Numbered from the stretch's first letter, positions 25,120-33,285 are shown. The stretch: 64,000 bases of DNA from Croceibacterium selenioxidans (GCF_018599195.1 NZ_JAHFVK010000002.1:558001-622000); one strand, 5' to 3'. Numbers and translations: made by a program. Notes: generated from the sequence alone by a model not told the origin.

Positions 25120-26334
25120 TCAAAACGCCGCCTCCGCCTGGAGCCAGACCTTCTCGGTGTCGATTGCGAACTGTTTCGCGTTGTAGTTGGCGTACTTGGC
25201 CAGCAGCGCCACAGGGCCGAGCTTGAAGCCGACCGAGGCATCCCACTCCGAACCGTAGTCGAGCCCACCGAAATCGCTGTCGAACCGGTGGTGGGTCAGG
25301 TCCGCCTTGAGACTGGGCAAAAACGTCACGCCGAAGGTCGTGCCGAGCGTGGCGTAGTAATCTCGCAGGCCGTTTGCTGGCGTCGTCAGGAACAGGTCCG
25401 CCCAGCCGTTGAAGGCATGCAAGGTTGCAAGCGGGGTCTGGACCGCGGCCCTACCGCCGTCGCTGCCGAGCTCTTCGTAACCGGCGGTCAGGCTGAAGCT
25501 CGAAAGGCTCAGAGTCGCCTGGGCGTTCAAGTAATCGGCCTGGTAGCTGACCGGGTTGGCTCCGTAGTCGGACTGCGACGCGTAGCTCAGTTGCCCGCTC
25601 AGCTTGCCGATCGCCGGCAGGTCGAGCCCCGCGGTTGCAAGGAAGCCGTAGGTCTGGCTCGAGAAAGCTAGCCGCGTATCGTAGTCTAGGAGGTAGGCGA
25701 AGGCCTTGATGTCGACCGCCGGCAGGTCGACCCCGCCGCCCAGGAACACGAAGTCGCCGTCGTAGTGCGAGTTCGGGCTATCCTTACCGAACACGGTCCG
25801 CTGGGAGACCGAATAAGTCGCATCGAGCGTAACCGGACCGAGCTTGGCCTGCCCGCGCACGGCGTCGTAAGTCTGCTCGTTCTGCCGCCAGCCGACGTTG
25901 CCGACGAAGCGCGCGTTGTCGAGGATGATTCGTTGCCGGCCCAGGGTCACGCCGGTACCATCCTTGAGATAGGAAACCTGGAACCGGTTGAGTTCGAGGT
26001 TCTCCGGATCACCCACGATCGGAAACGGTTCGACGCCATTGCCAGGGATCGTGTCGTTGTAATCGTCGACCAGAGCGAGGGTGCCTTCGCCTTCGATCAG
26101 TGTCGAAAGGCCCGAAGATTTGAGCTCAATTCCGATCCGGGCGCGCAGGGTCAGCGCGTCGGCGCTGTCGGGCAGGTTCGCCTGGTCGACCGTCTCATAA
26201 CGCAGCCGGGCCGCGAAGATCGGGTCGAGCATGACCCCGTTGCCGAGGTCGACAGGATCGCCGGGCGCCGCGGCGGCCGGAGCGGTCCAGGCCAGGGCAG
26301 ATACAATAGTGAGCAGGAATACCGTCGAACGCAT
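25120..26334 (-). CDS. Outer-membrane porin-like protein (alginate-export family type)
   Basis: This is a 404-residue protein with a signal peptide (STVFLLTIVSALAWTAPAAAA), alternating beta-strand pattern and C-terminal Phe, as expected for an outer-membrane barrel. ATG 26334 is preceded by GGGAGGTG and is preferred over the upstream GTG. The sequence resembles alginate-export-like porins, but the context says otherwise: it has a NasT-type attenuator leader and sits between nasST and narK. I infer that it lets nitrate or nitrite through the outer membrane. Confidence 0.75.
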   Translation of the reverse strand: MRSTVFLLTIVSALAWTAPAAAAPGDPVDLGNGVMLDPIFAARLRYETVDQANLPDSADALTLRARIGIELKSSGLSTLIEGEGTLALVDDYNDTIPGNGVEPFPIVGDPENLELNRFQVSYLKDGTGVTLGRQRIILDNARFVGNVGWRQNEQTYDAVRGQAKLGPVTLDATYSVSQRTVFGKDSPNSHYDGDFVFLGGGVDLPAVDIKAFAYLLDYDTRLAFSSQTYGFLATAGLDLPAIGKLSGQLSYASQSDYGANPVSYQADYLNAQATLSLSSFSLTAGYEELGSDGGRAAVQTPLATLHAFNGWADLFLTTPANGLRDYYATLGTTFGVTFLPSLKADLTHHRFDSDFGGLDYGSEWDASVGFKLGPVALLAKYANYNAKQFAIDTEKVWLQAEAAF

Positions 26335-26467
26335 GCGCACACCTCCCTTTGCGAAATCGCGTGAGAAGCGAGCGCCATTGCCCGCGATGAAACGCGCCGA
26401 AGCGCGACAAGACTAACTTCGCGAACGACCCCCATGCCGCTCGCGCCTCTCCTGCGGGCAAAATACG

Positions 26468-26515
26468 AAAAAGCCGCCTCGACTAGACCCGCAAGAAGGG
26501 GCCAGATCGGGCGGC
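26468..26515 (-). terminator. Intrinsic terminator in the porin leader (attenuator)
   Basis: On the minus strand GCCGCC pairs with GGCGGC across a roughly 30-base loop and is followed by five T residues. It lies 133 bases before the porin start. It is downstream of nasS, so it may also end nasTS transcription. Confidence 0.75.
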
Positions 26516-26572
26516 GACGTTGCCACGCATGGTGAATTTGGTCCGGAAAAAGAGGCTAACCCGCCATCGGGT
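26468..26572 (-). promoter_or_regulatory. Putative NasT (ANTAR) antitermination leader of the porin gene
   Basis: On the minus strand hairpin 2 (26526-26511) has the same stem as in the nir leader, GTGGC/GCCGC, with hexaloop AACGTC (A1, G4). An upstream hairpin (26572-26559) ACCC/GGGT has hexaloop GATGGC, which keeps G4 but not A1. The 3' strand of hairpin 2 overlaps the terminator arm. The block GCGTGGCAA followed by CGCCGCC is shared with the nirB leader. Confidence 0.72.
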
Positions 26573-26644
26573 GCGCCATCCGGACAGACGATGGTTATCG
26601 CAATCGCTGCAGGTGCGAAAGAGAAATTTTGCAGCGCAGCGAAA

Positions 26645-27859
26645 TTAGCCGCGACGCAGCGATTCGAGGTAACGTTCAAGGTCGTCCGGATCGAAAGTCC
26701 GCCCGTCGAAGAAGGTATCCTTCGAGAGGACCATGGCGCCTTGCTGAGCGGTCACGGCGGTGAGCTTGCCGACTCCGCCCTCTACCTTCGAACTGGCACC
26801 CGGCAGCAAGTCGCCCGTCTGGATCAGCGCGCTGCGGTAGACATCGGGCCGGAACACCCGCGCCGCCGCGGCCGCGTCCTCTGCCGAGTAGGGAGTGTGA
26901 TCCCAACGCAGCAGCTGGGTGTAGAGCCACTGCGCCTGGCTGACCCAGGGGAAGTTGGCTGCTTCACGGTGTTGGAACATGAAGTCGTGGTATTGCACCG
27001 GCTCCGCGCCCTGGACCAGGACCAGGCGGTCGGAGATCGCTCCAAGGATCAGCTTGGGATCGGATCCCAGGTACTCTGGCCGCGAGAGAATCTCCGCGTT
27101 GGCCTCCCAATTGGCCTGGTCGACGAAATGCGCCCCCGCCTTGCGCATCGCCCGGATCAGCGCCTCGACCGCCGGCCGCCTTGCCTCGAGGACCGGGGCG
27201 CGGAAAGCGAGCACTTTCTCCACCCCGCGCCGCCAGATCTGCGCCGTCGCCAACACGATCACCCCGACGCCGCGCTGGACGGCGGCGCTATTCCACGGCT
27301 CGCCAACGCAGGCCCCGTCGACCTCCCCGGTCTCCAGCGCATCGGCCACGAAGGGCGGCGCCACTGTAACAATCTCGACGTCTTCGTCCGGACGGATGCC
27401 CGAAGCCGCAAGCCAGTAGCGCAGCATGTAGTTGTGGCTCGAATAGCGATGCACCACGCCGAACCGGATTCGCTTCCCCGCTGCCGCTCTCGCCCGCGCC
27501 TCGTCGGCCAGGGCCGCACCCAGACGAACGGGATCGGATAGCTTGCCCGGCTCCGCGACCTTGGCCGCAAGCTCCGGACTGAAGGTGATCGCGTTGCCAT
27601 TAAGGCCCAGCACGAACGGGGTCGCCAGCGGCTGCGCCGGCCGTCCTCTGCCGAGGGTCGTCGCAATCGCCAGCGGCGCGATCAGGTGCGCCGCGTCGCT
27701 GTGGCCGTAGAGCAGCCGGTCGAGCACCGTCGCCCAGCTTACGTCGCGCTGGAAGCTCAGCGCCACGCCCTCTTCCTCGGCAAAGCCATGCTCGTGCGCC
27801 AGGATCGGCAGGCAGGCATCGACCAGTGGCAGGAAGCCGATTGTCAGGTGCTCGGTCAT
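26645..27859 (-). CDS. nasS: NasS nitrate sensor (CmpA/NrtA-like binding protein)
   Basis: This 404-residue protein has the NrtA/CmpA periplasmic-binding fold (LTIGFLPLVDACLPILAHEHG, RFGVVHRYSSHNYMLRYW, GEPWNSAAV) but no signal peptide, so it is cytoplasmic. In known NasST systems NasS holds NasT inactive without nitrate and releases it when nitrate binds. Its start overlaps the nasT stop as ATGA. No ABC permease is nearby, which supports a sensor and not a transporter role. Confidence 0.9.
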   Translation of the reverse strand: MTEHLTIGFLPLVDACLPILAHEHGFAEEEGVALSFQRDVSWATVLDRLLYGHSDAAHLIAPLAIATTLGRGRPAQPLATPFVLGLNGNAITFSPELAAKVAEPGKLSDPVRLGAALADEARARAAAGKRIRFGVVHRYSSHNYMLRYWLAASGIRPDEDVEIVTVAPPFVADALETGEVDGACVGEPWNSAAVQRGVGVIVLATAQIWRRGVEKVLAFRAPVLEARRPAVEALIRAMRKAGAHFVDQANWEANAEILSRPEYLGSDPKLILGAISDRLVLVQGAEPVQYHDFMFQHREAANFPWVSQAQWLYTQLLRWDHTPYSAEDAAAAARVFRPDVYRSALIQTGDLLPGASSKVEGGVGKLTAVTAQQGAMVLSKDTFFDGRTFDPDDLERYLESLRRG

Positions 27860-28434
27860 TCGCCCCCCATCAGTTCATGGGCGGTGACGACCGCCTCGGC
27901 AATGTCGACGATCCGGCGGCTCGAGCTCATCGCCTTGCGGCGCAGCTCGGCGTAAGCCTCCGGCTCGGTCACGCCCTTGCTTTGCATCAGGATTCGCTTG
28001 GCCTTGTCGACGGTCTCGCGCTCGGCCAGCTTGCCCTTCGCCTCGGCCAGATCCGACTGCAGCCGGGCAAACGCGTTGAAGCGCCGCACCGCGAGGTCGA
28101 GCACCGAACGAATGCGGTTCGAGGCGAGACCATCGACCACGTAGACCGAAACCCCGGCATCGATCGAAGCGCCAATCGCCTCCTCATCCGATTCGTCGAC
28201 GAACATCGCGATCGGGCGGGCCACTACGCGGCTGACGGTGAAGTATTCCTCCAGCACGTCACGCGAAGGGTTACCGAGGTCGATCAGCACGACGTCGGGC
28301 GCGATCTCCTCGATGCGCGCCAACAGCCCGCGCCGTTCGGTCAGCACGAACAGCTCGATGTCGGGAAGTTGCGCGAGACCCTCCTCGATGATCGAGGCCC
28401 GGCTGGCGCTTTCGTCGACGATCGCAATCCTCAT
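27856..28434 (-). CDS. nasT: NasT ANTAR-domain antiterminator
   Basis: This 192-residue regulator has an N-terminal receiver-like domain (MRIAIVDESASRASIIEEGL, DVVLIDLGNPSRD) and a C-terminal ANTAR RNA-binding domain (ERETVDKAKRILMQSKGVTEPEAYAELRRKA, seen as VDKAKRILMQSKGVTEPEAY). ANTAR proteins bind hexaloop hairpins and stop terminator formation. Matching hairpins are present before nirB and the porin gene. ATG 28434 gives the normal receiver N-terminus. Confidence 0.92.
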   Translation of the reverse strand: MRIAIVDESASRASIIEEGLAQLPDIELFVLTERRGLLARIEEIAPDVVLIDLGNPSRDVLEEYFTVSRVVARPIAMFVDESDEEAIGASIDAGVSVYVVDGLASNRIRSVLDLAVRRFNAFARLQSDLAEAKGKLAERETVDKAKRILMQSKGVTEPEAYAELRRKAMSSSRRIVDIAEAVVTAHELMGGE

Positions 28435-28553
28435 TCCCGCCCTATTGCAGTGCACAACGGGTAAATGACAAGTCCGGTGCTGGTCAAAGTCAAAAAGACA
28501 GGGCAATGATATTGAAAAATCAGCCGCAACAAGCGGCATAGGGGAGGCATAGG

Positions 28554-29465
28554 GTGCGGCGAAGTTCTGCCTGGCGAGGCATAGCATTGATGACGCTTGC
28601 GCTGATTCCGGCGACGGCCGGTGCGCAGGACGCAGGGGAGTTACAGCAACCGGAAGTGGTCCGTCCGCTCACGCCGATCCCGGCGGAGCGGCTGGAGCAG
28701 ATGGTGCCCAAGCACCCGGGATACCTCGGGGCCTTGGCCCCCGAGAACCTTAAGAAGGCGCGGCCAGCCGCGCCGTTCGACCTGACCGGGACCTGGTTCA
28801 TCGACCTGTCCAAGGGCTTTGCCGACTATATGTTCGGTCCGCCCTACCCCAAGTTCGGCCCCGAGGGCGTCGAGGCGTTGATAGAGGCGCCCAAGGCCCA
28901 GGCTCGCGGTACGACCTATCGCGACGCGATCGGCCAGTGCTACCCCCCAGGCATGCCCATGCTGATGACGCGCGTGTGGCCGCATGCGTTCATCCAGTTG
29001 CCGACCGCAATCTACGTGATCAGCGGTTTCAACAACTCGGTGCGGACGATTTACCTCGACGGTCGCGAACATAGCGATCCCGACCTTGTGGTCCCGAGCT
29101 ACAACGGCGAATCGATCGGCCGCTGGGAGGGCGACACGCTGGTCGTGCACACCACCTACTTCGAGACCGACAACCACTACATCGACCTCGGCATCCCGAT
29201 CTCCGACCAGTTCGAACTGATCGAACGGATCAAGCTGGTCGACGGCGGCAAGGTCATGGAGGTCGAATACACCCTGATCGATCCGCAGATGTGGCAGGGT
29301 GAGTGGCGATCGACCAAGCGCTTCAATCGCGCGGACCACACCGACATCAACGAGGCTAACTGCATCCTGCAGTACAATGCCAACTTGCCCGGCACCAACC
29401 TCGGCAGCGAGACCGCCGAGGAACGGGGGCACAGTGAAGTCGAGGGAGTTTCCAATGAAAAGTAG
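28554..29465 (+). CDS. Secreted protein of unknown function (CxPPGMPxxM type), copy 1
   Basis: I do not recognise a named family. The 303-residue protein starts at GTG after GGGGAGG and has a signal peptide (GIALMTLALIPATAGAQ). It is related to the protein at 30245: both contain a motif Cx(P)PPGMPxxM (QCYPPGMPMLM) and a block IGRWEGDTLVVHT. The single Cys and the nearby Met residues could bind a metal. Its last codons overlap the first DUF6152 gene, so the two are coupled. It heads a five-gene operon. Confidence 0.75.
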   Translation: MRRSSAWRGIALMTLALIPATAGAQDAGELQQPEVVRPLTPIPAERLEQMVPKHPGYLGALAPENLKKARPAAPFDLTGTWFIDLSKGFADYMFGPPYPKFGPEGVEALIEAPKAQARGTTYRDAIGQCYPPGMPMLMTRVWPHAFIQLPTAIYVISGFNNSVRTIYLDGREHSDPDLVVPSYNGESIGRWEGDTLVVHTTYFETDNHYIDLGIPISDQFELIERIKLVDGGKVMEVEYTLIDPQMWQGEWRSTKRFNRADHTDINEANCILQYNANLPGTNLGSETAEERGHSEVEGVSNEK

Positions 29466-29859
29466 GGCGGCAATAGCCTTTGCGGCCGCGGCGATGATCG
29501 CCACCCCGGCCCTGGCACACCACAGCTTTGCCATGTTCGACCAGCGCAAGATCATGACGCTCGACGGCACGGTGACTGAATTCCAGTGGACCAACCCGCA
29601 CGCCTTCATCGAGATCGACGTCCCGACCGAAGGCAAGCCGGTGCACTGGAGCATCGAGCTCAACAGCCCCAACAACCTCAAGCGCCAGGGTTGGACGCGC
29701 ACCGCCCTCAAGCCCGGCGACAAGGTCTCGCTGCGGATGAACCCGCTGCGCGACGGCAAGCACGGGGGCCTGTTCCTCGATGTGAAGCTTGCCAACGGCA
29801 AAGTGCTCGATTCCGGTTTGCCGAAGAACGGCACTCCGGTGAATGTCCCGCGGCTGTGA
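29455..29859 (+). CDS. DUF6152 family secreted protein, copy 1
   Basis: This is a 134-residue exported protein. The signal peptide ends ALA, and the predicted mature chain begins HHSFAMFD. A third conserved His is in TNPHAFIEID at mature position 28. Further shared blocks are SPNNL, LKPGDKV and NPLR. DUF6152 proteins have no established function that I know of. An N-terminal His after cleavage plus an internal His is the arrangement of copper histidine-brace proteins such as LPMOs and CopC, so copper binding is a testable inference. It overlaps the upstream gene by 11 bases. Confidence 0.82.
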   Translation: MKSRAAIAFAAAAMIATPALAHHSFAMFDQRKIMTLDGTVTEFQWTNPHAFIEIDVPTEGKPVHWSIELNSPNNLKRQGWTRTALKPGDKVSLRMNPLRDGKHGGLFLDVKLANGKVLDSGLPKNGTPVNVPRL

Positions 29860-29870
29860 TGGAGAGGATC

Positions 29871-30245
29871 ATGACCCGCACTCGCTTACTCCCGCTCGCG
29901 GCGCTCCTGCTGGGACCGCTGGCGATCCCCGCCGCCGCGCATCACAGCTATGCCATGTTCGACATGCAGAAGACCGTGGTGCTCGACGCCTCGGTCGTGC
30001 GCTTCAAGTGGCAGAACCCGCACGCCTTCATCGAAGCCGACGTTGCCACCAAGGCGGGGACGGAGCGCTGGGCGATCGAGATGACCAGCCCCAACAACCT
30101 TGCCCAGGAAGGCTGGAAGCGTACTTCGCTCAAGCCGGGTGACAAGGTGAAGATCTGGGTCCACCCGCTGCGCAGCGGCGACCGCGGCGGCAGCTACGCC
30201 GGCGTGAAGCTGCCCGACGGATCGACCCTGGGCACGGTGAGCTGA
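29871..30245 (+). CDS. DUF6152 family secreted protein, copy 2
   Basis: This is a 124-residue paralogue of the preceding gene. The signal peptide ends AAA and the mature chain begins HHSYAMFD, with QNPHAFIEAD again placing a His at mature position 28. SPNNL and LKPGDKV are kept. ATG 29871 follows GGAGAGG; the upstream ATG 29859 overlapping the previous stop would only add four residues. Its stop shares a base with the next ATG (TGATG). Confidence 0.82.
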   Translation: MTRTRLLPLAALLLGPLAIPAAAHHSYAMFDMQKTVVLDASVVRFKWQNPHAFIEADVATKAGTERWAIEMTSPNNLAQEGWKRTSLKPGDKVKIWVHPLRSGDRGGSYAGVKLPDGSTLGTVS

Positions 30246-31039
30246 TGCGGCTCCTTACAGGCGCCGCCTGCGCCGCTCTCTGCCTCGCCACGCCCGCTGC
30301 CGCGCAGCTCGGGGCCGCGACCCAGTCGCCGCCGCCCGAGGGCGTCACGGAGGGCCAGGGTGCGGCCAATCCCAAGGGGCAATACGCCGCTCTCGACGCG
30401 CTGCCCGACTGGGGCGGGATCTGGTTCGTCATGGGCGGGCCGCCCGCGCCCGGCACCACGCCGGCCGAGCCCAAGCTCAAGGGCGAATATCTCGCCAAGC
30501 GCGAGCAATGGGTCGCCGATGCCCGCTCTCGCGAGGGGGTCGTGCGGCGCAACCGCTCCAACTGTAGCCCGCCTGGCATGCCGCGGATCATGCGGCTGGC
30601 GCAGTACCCTTACGAGTTCATCTTCGCCCCTGGCCGCGTCACTGTGAACCAGGAAGCCTGGATGCAGACCCGCACGATCTGGACCGACGGCCGCGCGCAC
30701 GAGGAGGACCCCGATCCCAGCTTCATGGGCGATTCCGTGGGACGCTGGGACGGCGATACGTTGGTGGTCGAAACTCGCGGCGTCTCCCCGGACCTGGAGA
30801 TCGACACCGGCTGGCCGCACTCCGACCAGTTCGTCCTGACCGAGCGCATCCATCTCGATCCCACCAACCCGGACATACTTGTCAACGAGATGCGAATGGA
30901 GGACCCTGAGGCGCTGGTCGAACCCTTCGAAGTGACGACCCGCTACCGGCGCGACCGCTACGGCAAGCTTTACGAATTCCAATGCTCGGAGAATGACCGC
31001 AACCCGGTCAACGAGGAGGGTGAAACTGAGTACAATTGA
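30245..31039 (+). CDS. Secreted protein of unknown function (CxPPGMPxxM type), copy 2
   Basis: This 264-residue exported protein (signal RLLTGAACAALCLATPAAAQ) is a paralogue of the one at 28554. Shared features are NCSPPGMPRIM, TIWTDGRAHEEDPD against TIYLDGREHSDPD, and VGRWDGDTLVVET. Together with the DUF6152 genes the operon looks like a duplicated two-gene module in inverted order. The gene overlaps the next start by 20 bases. Function unknown. Confidence 0.75.
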   Translation: MRLLTGAACAALCLATPAAAQLGAATQSPPPEGVTEGQGAANPKGQYAALDALPDWGGIWFVMGGPPAPGTTPAEPKLKGEYLAKREQWVADARSREGVVRRNRSNCSPPGMPRIMRLAQYPYEFIFAPGRVTVNQEAWMQTRTIWTDGRAHEEDPDPSFMGDSVGRWDGDTLVVETRGVSPDLEIDTGWPHSDQFVLTERIHLDPTNPDILVNEMRMEDPEALVEPFEVTTRYRRDRYGKLYEFQCSENDRNPVNEEGETEYN

Positions 31040-32270
31040 TTCCGCCGCCGCGCAGCAGCGCTACAGCTCCGTCGCGATGCTGCTCCACTGGGCGATCGCG
31101 CTGGCGCTGGCGTTTCAGCTCGCGCTCGGCTTCGCCATGCCCAAGGACGAACGAGGCTTTGCGCTCTACCAGCTCCACAAGTCGGTCGGGATCACGATCC
31201 TGCTGCTCACGCTGGCCCGCCTCGCCTGGCGGCTGACCCATCGCCCGCCGCCTGCGGTCGAGAGGGGCTTCAACGGCTTTCTCGCCAAGGCGGTGCATGT
31301 CCTGCTCTACGTGTTCATGATCGGCGCGCCCCTCACCGGGTGGGCGGTGGTCTCGACCTCGCGCATTCAGGTGCCGACGATGTTCTGGGGCGCCATTCCG
31401 TGGCCGCACCTGCCGTTGCCCCACGGCGTGCACGAAATCGCCGAGGAGGGTCACGAGCTGCTCGCCTGGATAGGCATCGCGCTGTTCCTGCTCCACGTCG
31501 CGGGCGCTCTGCGGCACCAGTTCCTGGTCAAGGACGGACTGCTTAAGCGCATGGGACCGAGGGGATCGGCTGGACTTGCGGGCTTGCTCGCCGCACTGGT
31601 GGTCGTGGTCTACTTCGGGACCGGCATGAAGATCGCCACCGACGTCGTGGCGGCGGGCGGCTACGGCCCCACCGTCACTCCCGCGGCCGCCCCTGCCACC
31701 ACGGCCACTCCCATCGCCGAGGCAACACCGGTGGCGGAGGAAACCGAAGCGGTCGAAGAGGAAGAAGCCGGCCCGCCGCCAACCTGGGCGATCCAGCGCG
31801 GGGGTCGCCTGGGCTTCACCGTCACCAGCGGTTCGGACAGCTACAAGGGCAGCTTCTCTGACTGGAGCGGGTCGATCAAGTTCGACCCGGAGAACCCGGA
31901 AAGCGCCGACATCCGCATGAACATCAACCTCGCCAGCGCCTCGGTGGGCGACGAGACGATGGACGGCATGTTGGTGGGCGCCGACTTCCTCGCCGCCTCG
32001 GCCCATCCGACCGCGACCTGGCGCAGCACCTCGGTCCGCCAGACCGGTCCCAACCGCTACCGCGCCGACGGCACGCTTTCGCTCAAGGGTGCCAGCAAGC
32101 CGCAATCGTTGACCTTCACCCTTTCGGGTGAGGGGTTGCGCCGGCATGTCGAAGGCAGCGCCAGCATCGACCGCAACGCCTTCGGTGTCGGCACGGGAGA
32201 GTCAGCGGCTGGCCTCGGCGGATCGGTGGCGCTGAACTTCGCTTTCGATGCGGTTGGCCGAGAGCCGTGA
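31020..32270 (+). CDS. Cytochrome b561 - YceI fusion protein
   Basis: This 416-residue protein begins with a four-helix cytochrome b561 domain (about residues 10-190) with candidate haem histidines in MLLHWAIALA, LYQLHKSVG, KAVHVLLY and EGHELLAW. An Ala/Thr/Glu-rich linker (about 215-255) leads to a C-terminal YceI domain (about 260-416; GSIKFDPENPESADI, DFLAASAHPTATW). YceI proteins bind isoprenoid lipids or quinones. The fusion suggests membrane electron transfer to a periplasmic partner. The GTG start follows AGGAGG very closely. It ends the operon. Confidence 0.88.
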   Translation: MKLSTIDSAAAQQRYSSVAMLLHWAIALALAFQLALGFAMPKDERGFALYQLHKSVGITILLLTLARLAWRLTHRPPPAVERGFNGFLAKAVHVLLYVFMIGAPLTGWAVVSTSRIQVPTMFWGAIPWPHLPLPHGVHEIAEEGHELLAWIGIALFLLHVAGALRHQFLVKDGLLKRMGPRGSAGLAGLLAALVVVVYFGTGMKIATDVVAAGGYGPTVTPAAAPATTATPIAEATPVAEETEAVEEEEAGPPPTWAIQRGGRLGFTVTSGSDSYKGSFSDWSGSIKFDPENPESADIRMNINLASASVGDETMDGMLVGADFLAASAHPTATWRSTSVRQTGPNRYRADGTLSLKGASKPQSLTFTLSGEGLRRHVEGSASIDRNAFGVGTGESAAGLGGSVALNFAFDAVGREP

Positions 32271-32276
32271 GCGCTA

Positions 32277-32414
32277 ATCCTCTCCGAGCTCGTCTCGGGG
32301 AGGAGGCGGCGCGCACCGAAGGCGCGTGACGGAGGGGCAAGCGGAACAGCACAAGAGCCCCTCCACCCCCGACTGCGTCGGCGGTCCCCCTCCCCGAGCC
32401 AGCTCGGAGAGGAT
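32277..32414. repeat. Large imperfect palindrome (ATCCTC family)
   Basis: The 138-base element starts ATCCTCTCCGAGC and ends GCTCGGAGAGGAT, each arm holding its own hairpin around CCGAGC/GCTCGG. It follows the b561-YceI stop by six bases, so it may terminate the operon. It belongs with the copies at 1974, 21989 and 39091. Confidence 0.78.
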
Positions 32415-32425
32415 CTGGAGGGTAT

Positions 32426-32448
32426 CCCCCTCCCGCGAGCGGGAGGGG
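32426..32448. repeat. Short hairpin matching an arm of the nasA repeat
   Basis: CCCTCCCGC-GA-GCGGGAGGGG is the same nested hairpin found twice in the element inside nasA. Only one arm is here, directly after the ATCCTC-family palindrome. Confidence 0.65.
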
Positions 32449-32795
32449 AGAGCAGGCACAGCCAACCACCCGCGGGCGAGTGCGGGCCTAACGCCGGGAA
32501 GACCAAAGTCGCGGACGGGCGAAGGCCGGCGCGTCCTGGGCGTCACAGGATTGCCTTGCGCGAGCATGGAGTGCGAACGGCGGCGAGGGCTGCGGCAAAC
32601 CTCGCTGCTCGGCCCTGTCGGATAGGGGGCGCTGGCGGTTAGGGCTCGCAGGTCCCGCCAGCGGTTGTCATCCCCGTATCCTGCGGACACCCTCTGACGA
32701 TGTCGGAAGGGCGCCGGCCTTGCGCGGGAGAGAAAGCGAAGCGCTAACCGCTCCCGCACCCGTCGCTGGTGTCAGTGGCATTCTGACGGCGGGGC
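32449..32795. other. Non-coding stretch with no recognised gene
   Basis: I see no convincing gene. An open frame runs across it on the minus strand, but it also runs through the palindromes, has an Arg/Ser/Pro-rich composition and no start signal. The segment may be repeat-derived or carry an unknown RNA. Confidence 0.4.
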
Positions 32796-32816
32796 ATATA
32801 ACCGATATGGTTATAT
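32796..32816. promoter_or_regulatory. Perfect 8-5-8 inverted repeat, probable operator
   Basis: ATATAACC-GATAT-GGTTATAT is a perfect palindrome in an AT-rich island within GC-rich DNA. It lies 67 bases upstream of the thioesterase start. The size and symmetry fit a dimeric repressor such as an ArsR, TetR or MarR protein. The regulator is not adjacent. Confidence 0.6.
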
Positions 32817-32882
32817 TTGTCAAGACCAACATCCAAAGCATCCTTCTTCCCGTCGACTTGACGCCGTGCTATTTACACTACT

Positions 32883-33284
32883 GTGAACAGCGCATCCCCT
32901 TACTTGCATCCGATCGAGATCGATCCGGCGGACATCGACTTTATGGGGCACGTCAACAACGCCAGCTATCTGTCGTGGGTGCAGGACGCGGTGATCGGCC
33001 ATTGGCGTTCGCGCGCACCGGCCGAAGCAGTGGCCCGGCACTTGTGGGTCGCGCTCAAGCACGAGATCACTTACCGACGGCCTACCTTCCTCGGCGACAC
33101 CGCAGTAGCGCAAGTCCTGCTGGAGAAAGTCCAGGGCGCCCGTGCGTTCTACGAGACCTTGATCCGCCGCGGTGAAGAGGTCGTTGCCGAAGTCCGCTCG
33201 AGCTGGTGCTGCCTCGACGCGGAAACCCGCCGCCCGACACGACCCGCGCGCGCGGTGATCGAGAGCTTTCTCTCCGGGAAATAG
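32883..33284 (+). CDS. Acyl-CoA thioesterase, hotdog fold (4HBT family)
   Basis: This 133-residue single-domain hotdog protein has DIDFMGHVNNASYLSWVQDA, seen as DFMGHVNNASYL, in which Asp is the usual catalytic residue of the 4-hydroxybenzoyl-CoA thioesterase group. It would hydrolyse a thioester in the cytoplasm. The start is GTG. It stands alone behind the inverted repeat at 32796. The substrate cannot be told. Confidence 0.82.
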   Translation: MNSASPYLHPIEIDPADIDFMGHVNNASYLSWVQDAVIGHWRSRAPAEAVARHLWVALKHEITYRRPTFLGDTAVAQVLLEKVQGARAFYETLIRRGEEVVAEVRSSWCCLDAETRRPTRPARAVIESFLSGK

Positions 33285-33285
33285 C

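Noticed and set aside
31008-32147. Long open frame antisense to the b561-YceI gene
   Set aside because: High GC keeps opposite frames open; the plus-strand protein has two clear domains and the antisense one has none. The same applies to long shadows opposite uxaC, nirB and ftsH.
32274-32759. A 161-codon open frame on the minus strand
   Set aside because: It runs straight through two palindromic repeats, has Arg/Ser/Pro-rich composition, no ribosome site and no recognisable domain.
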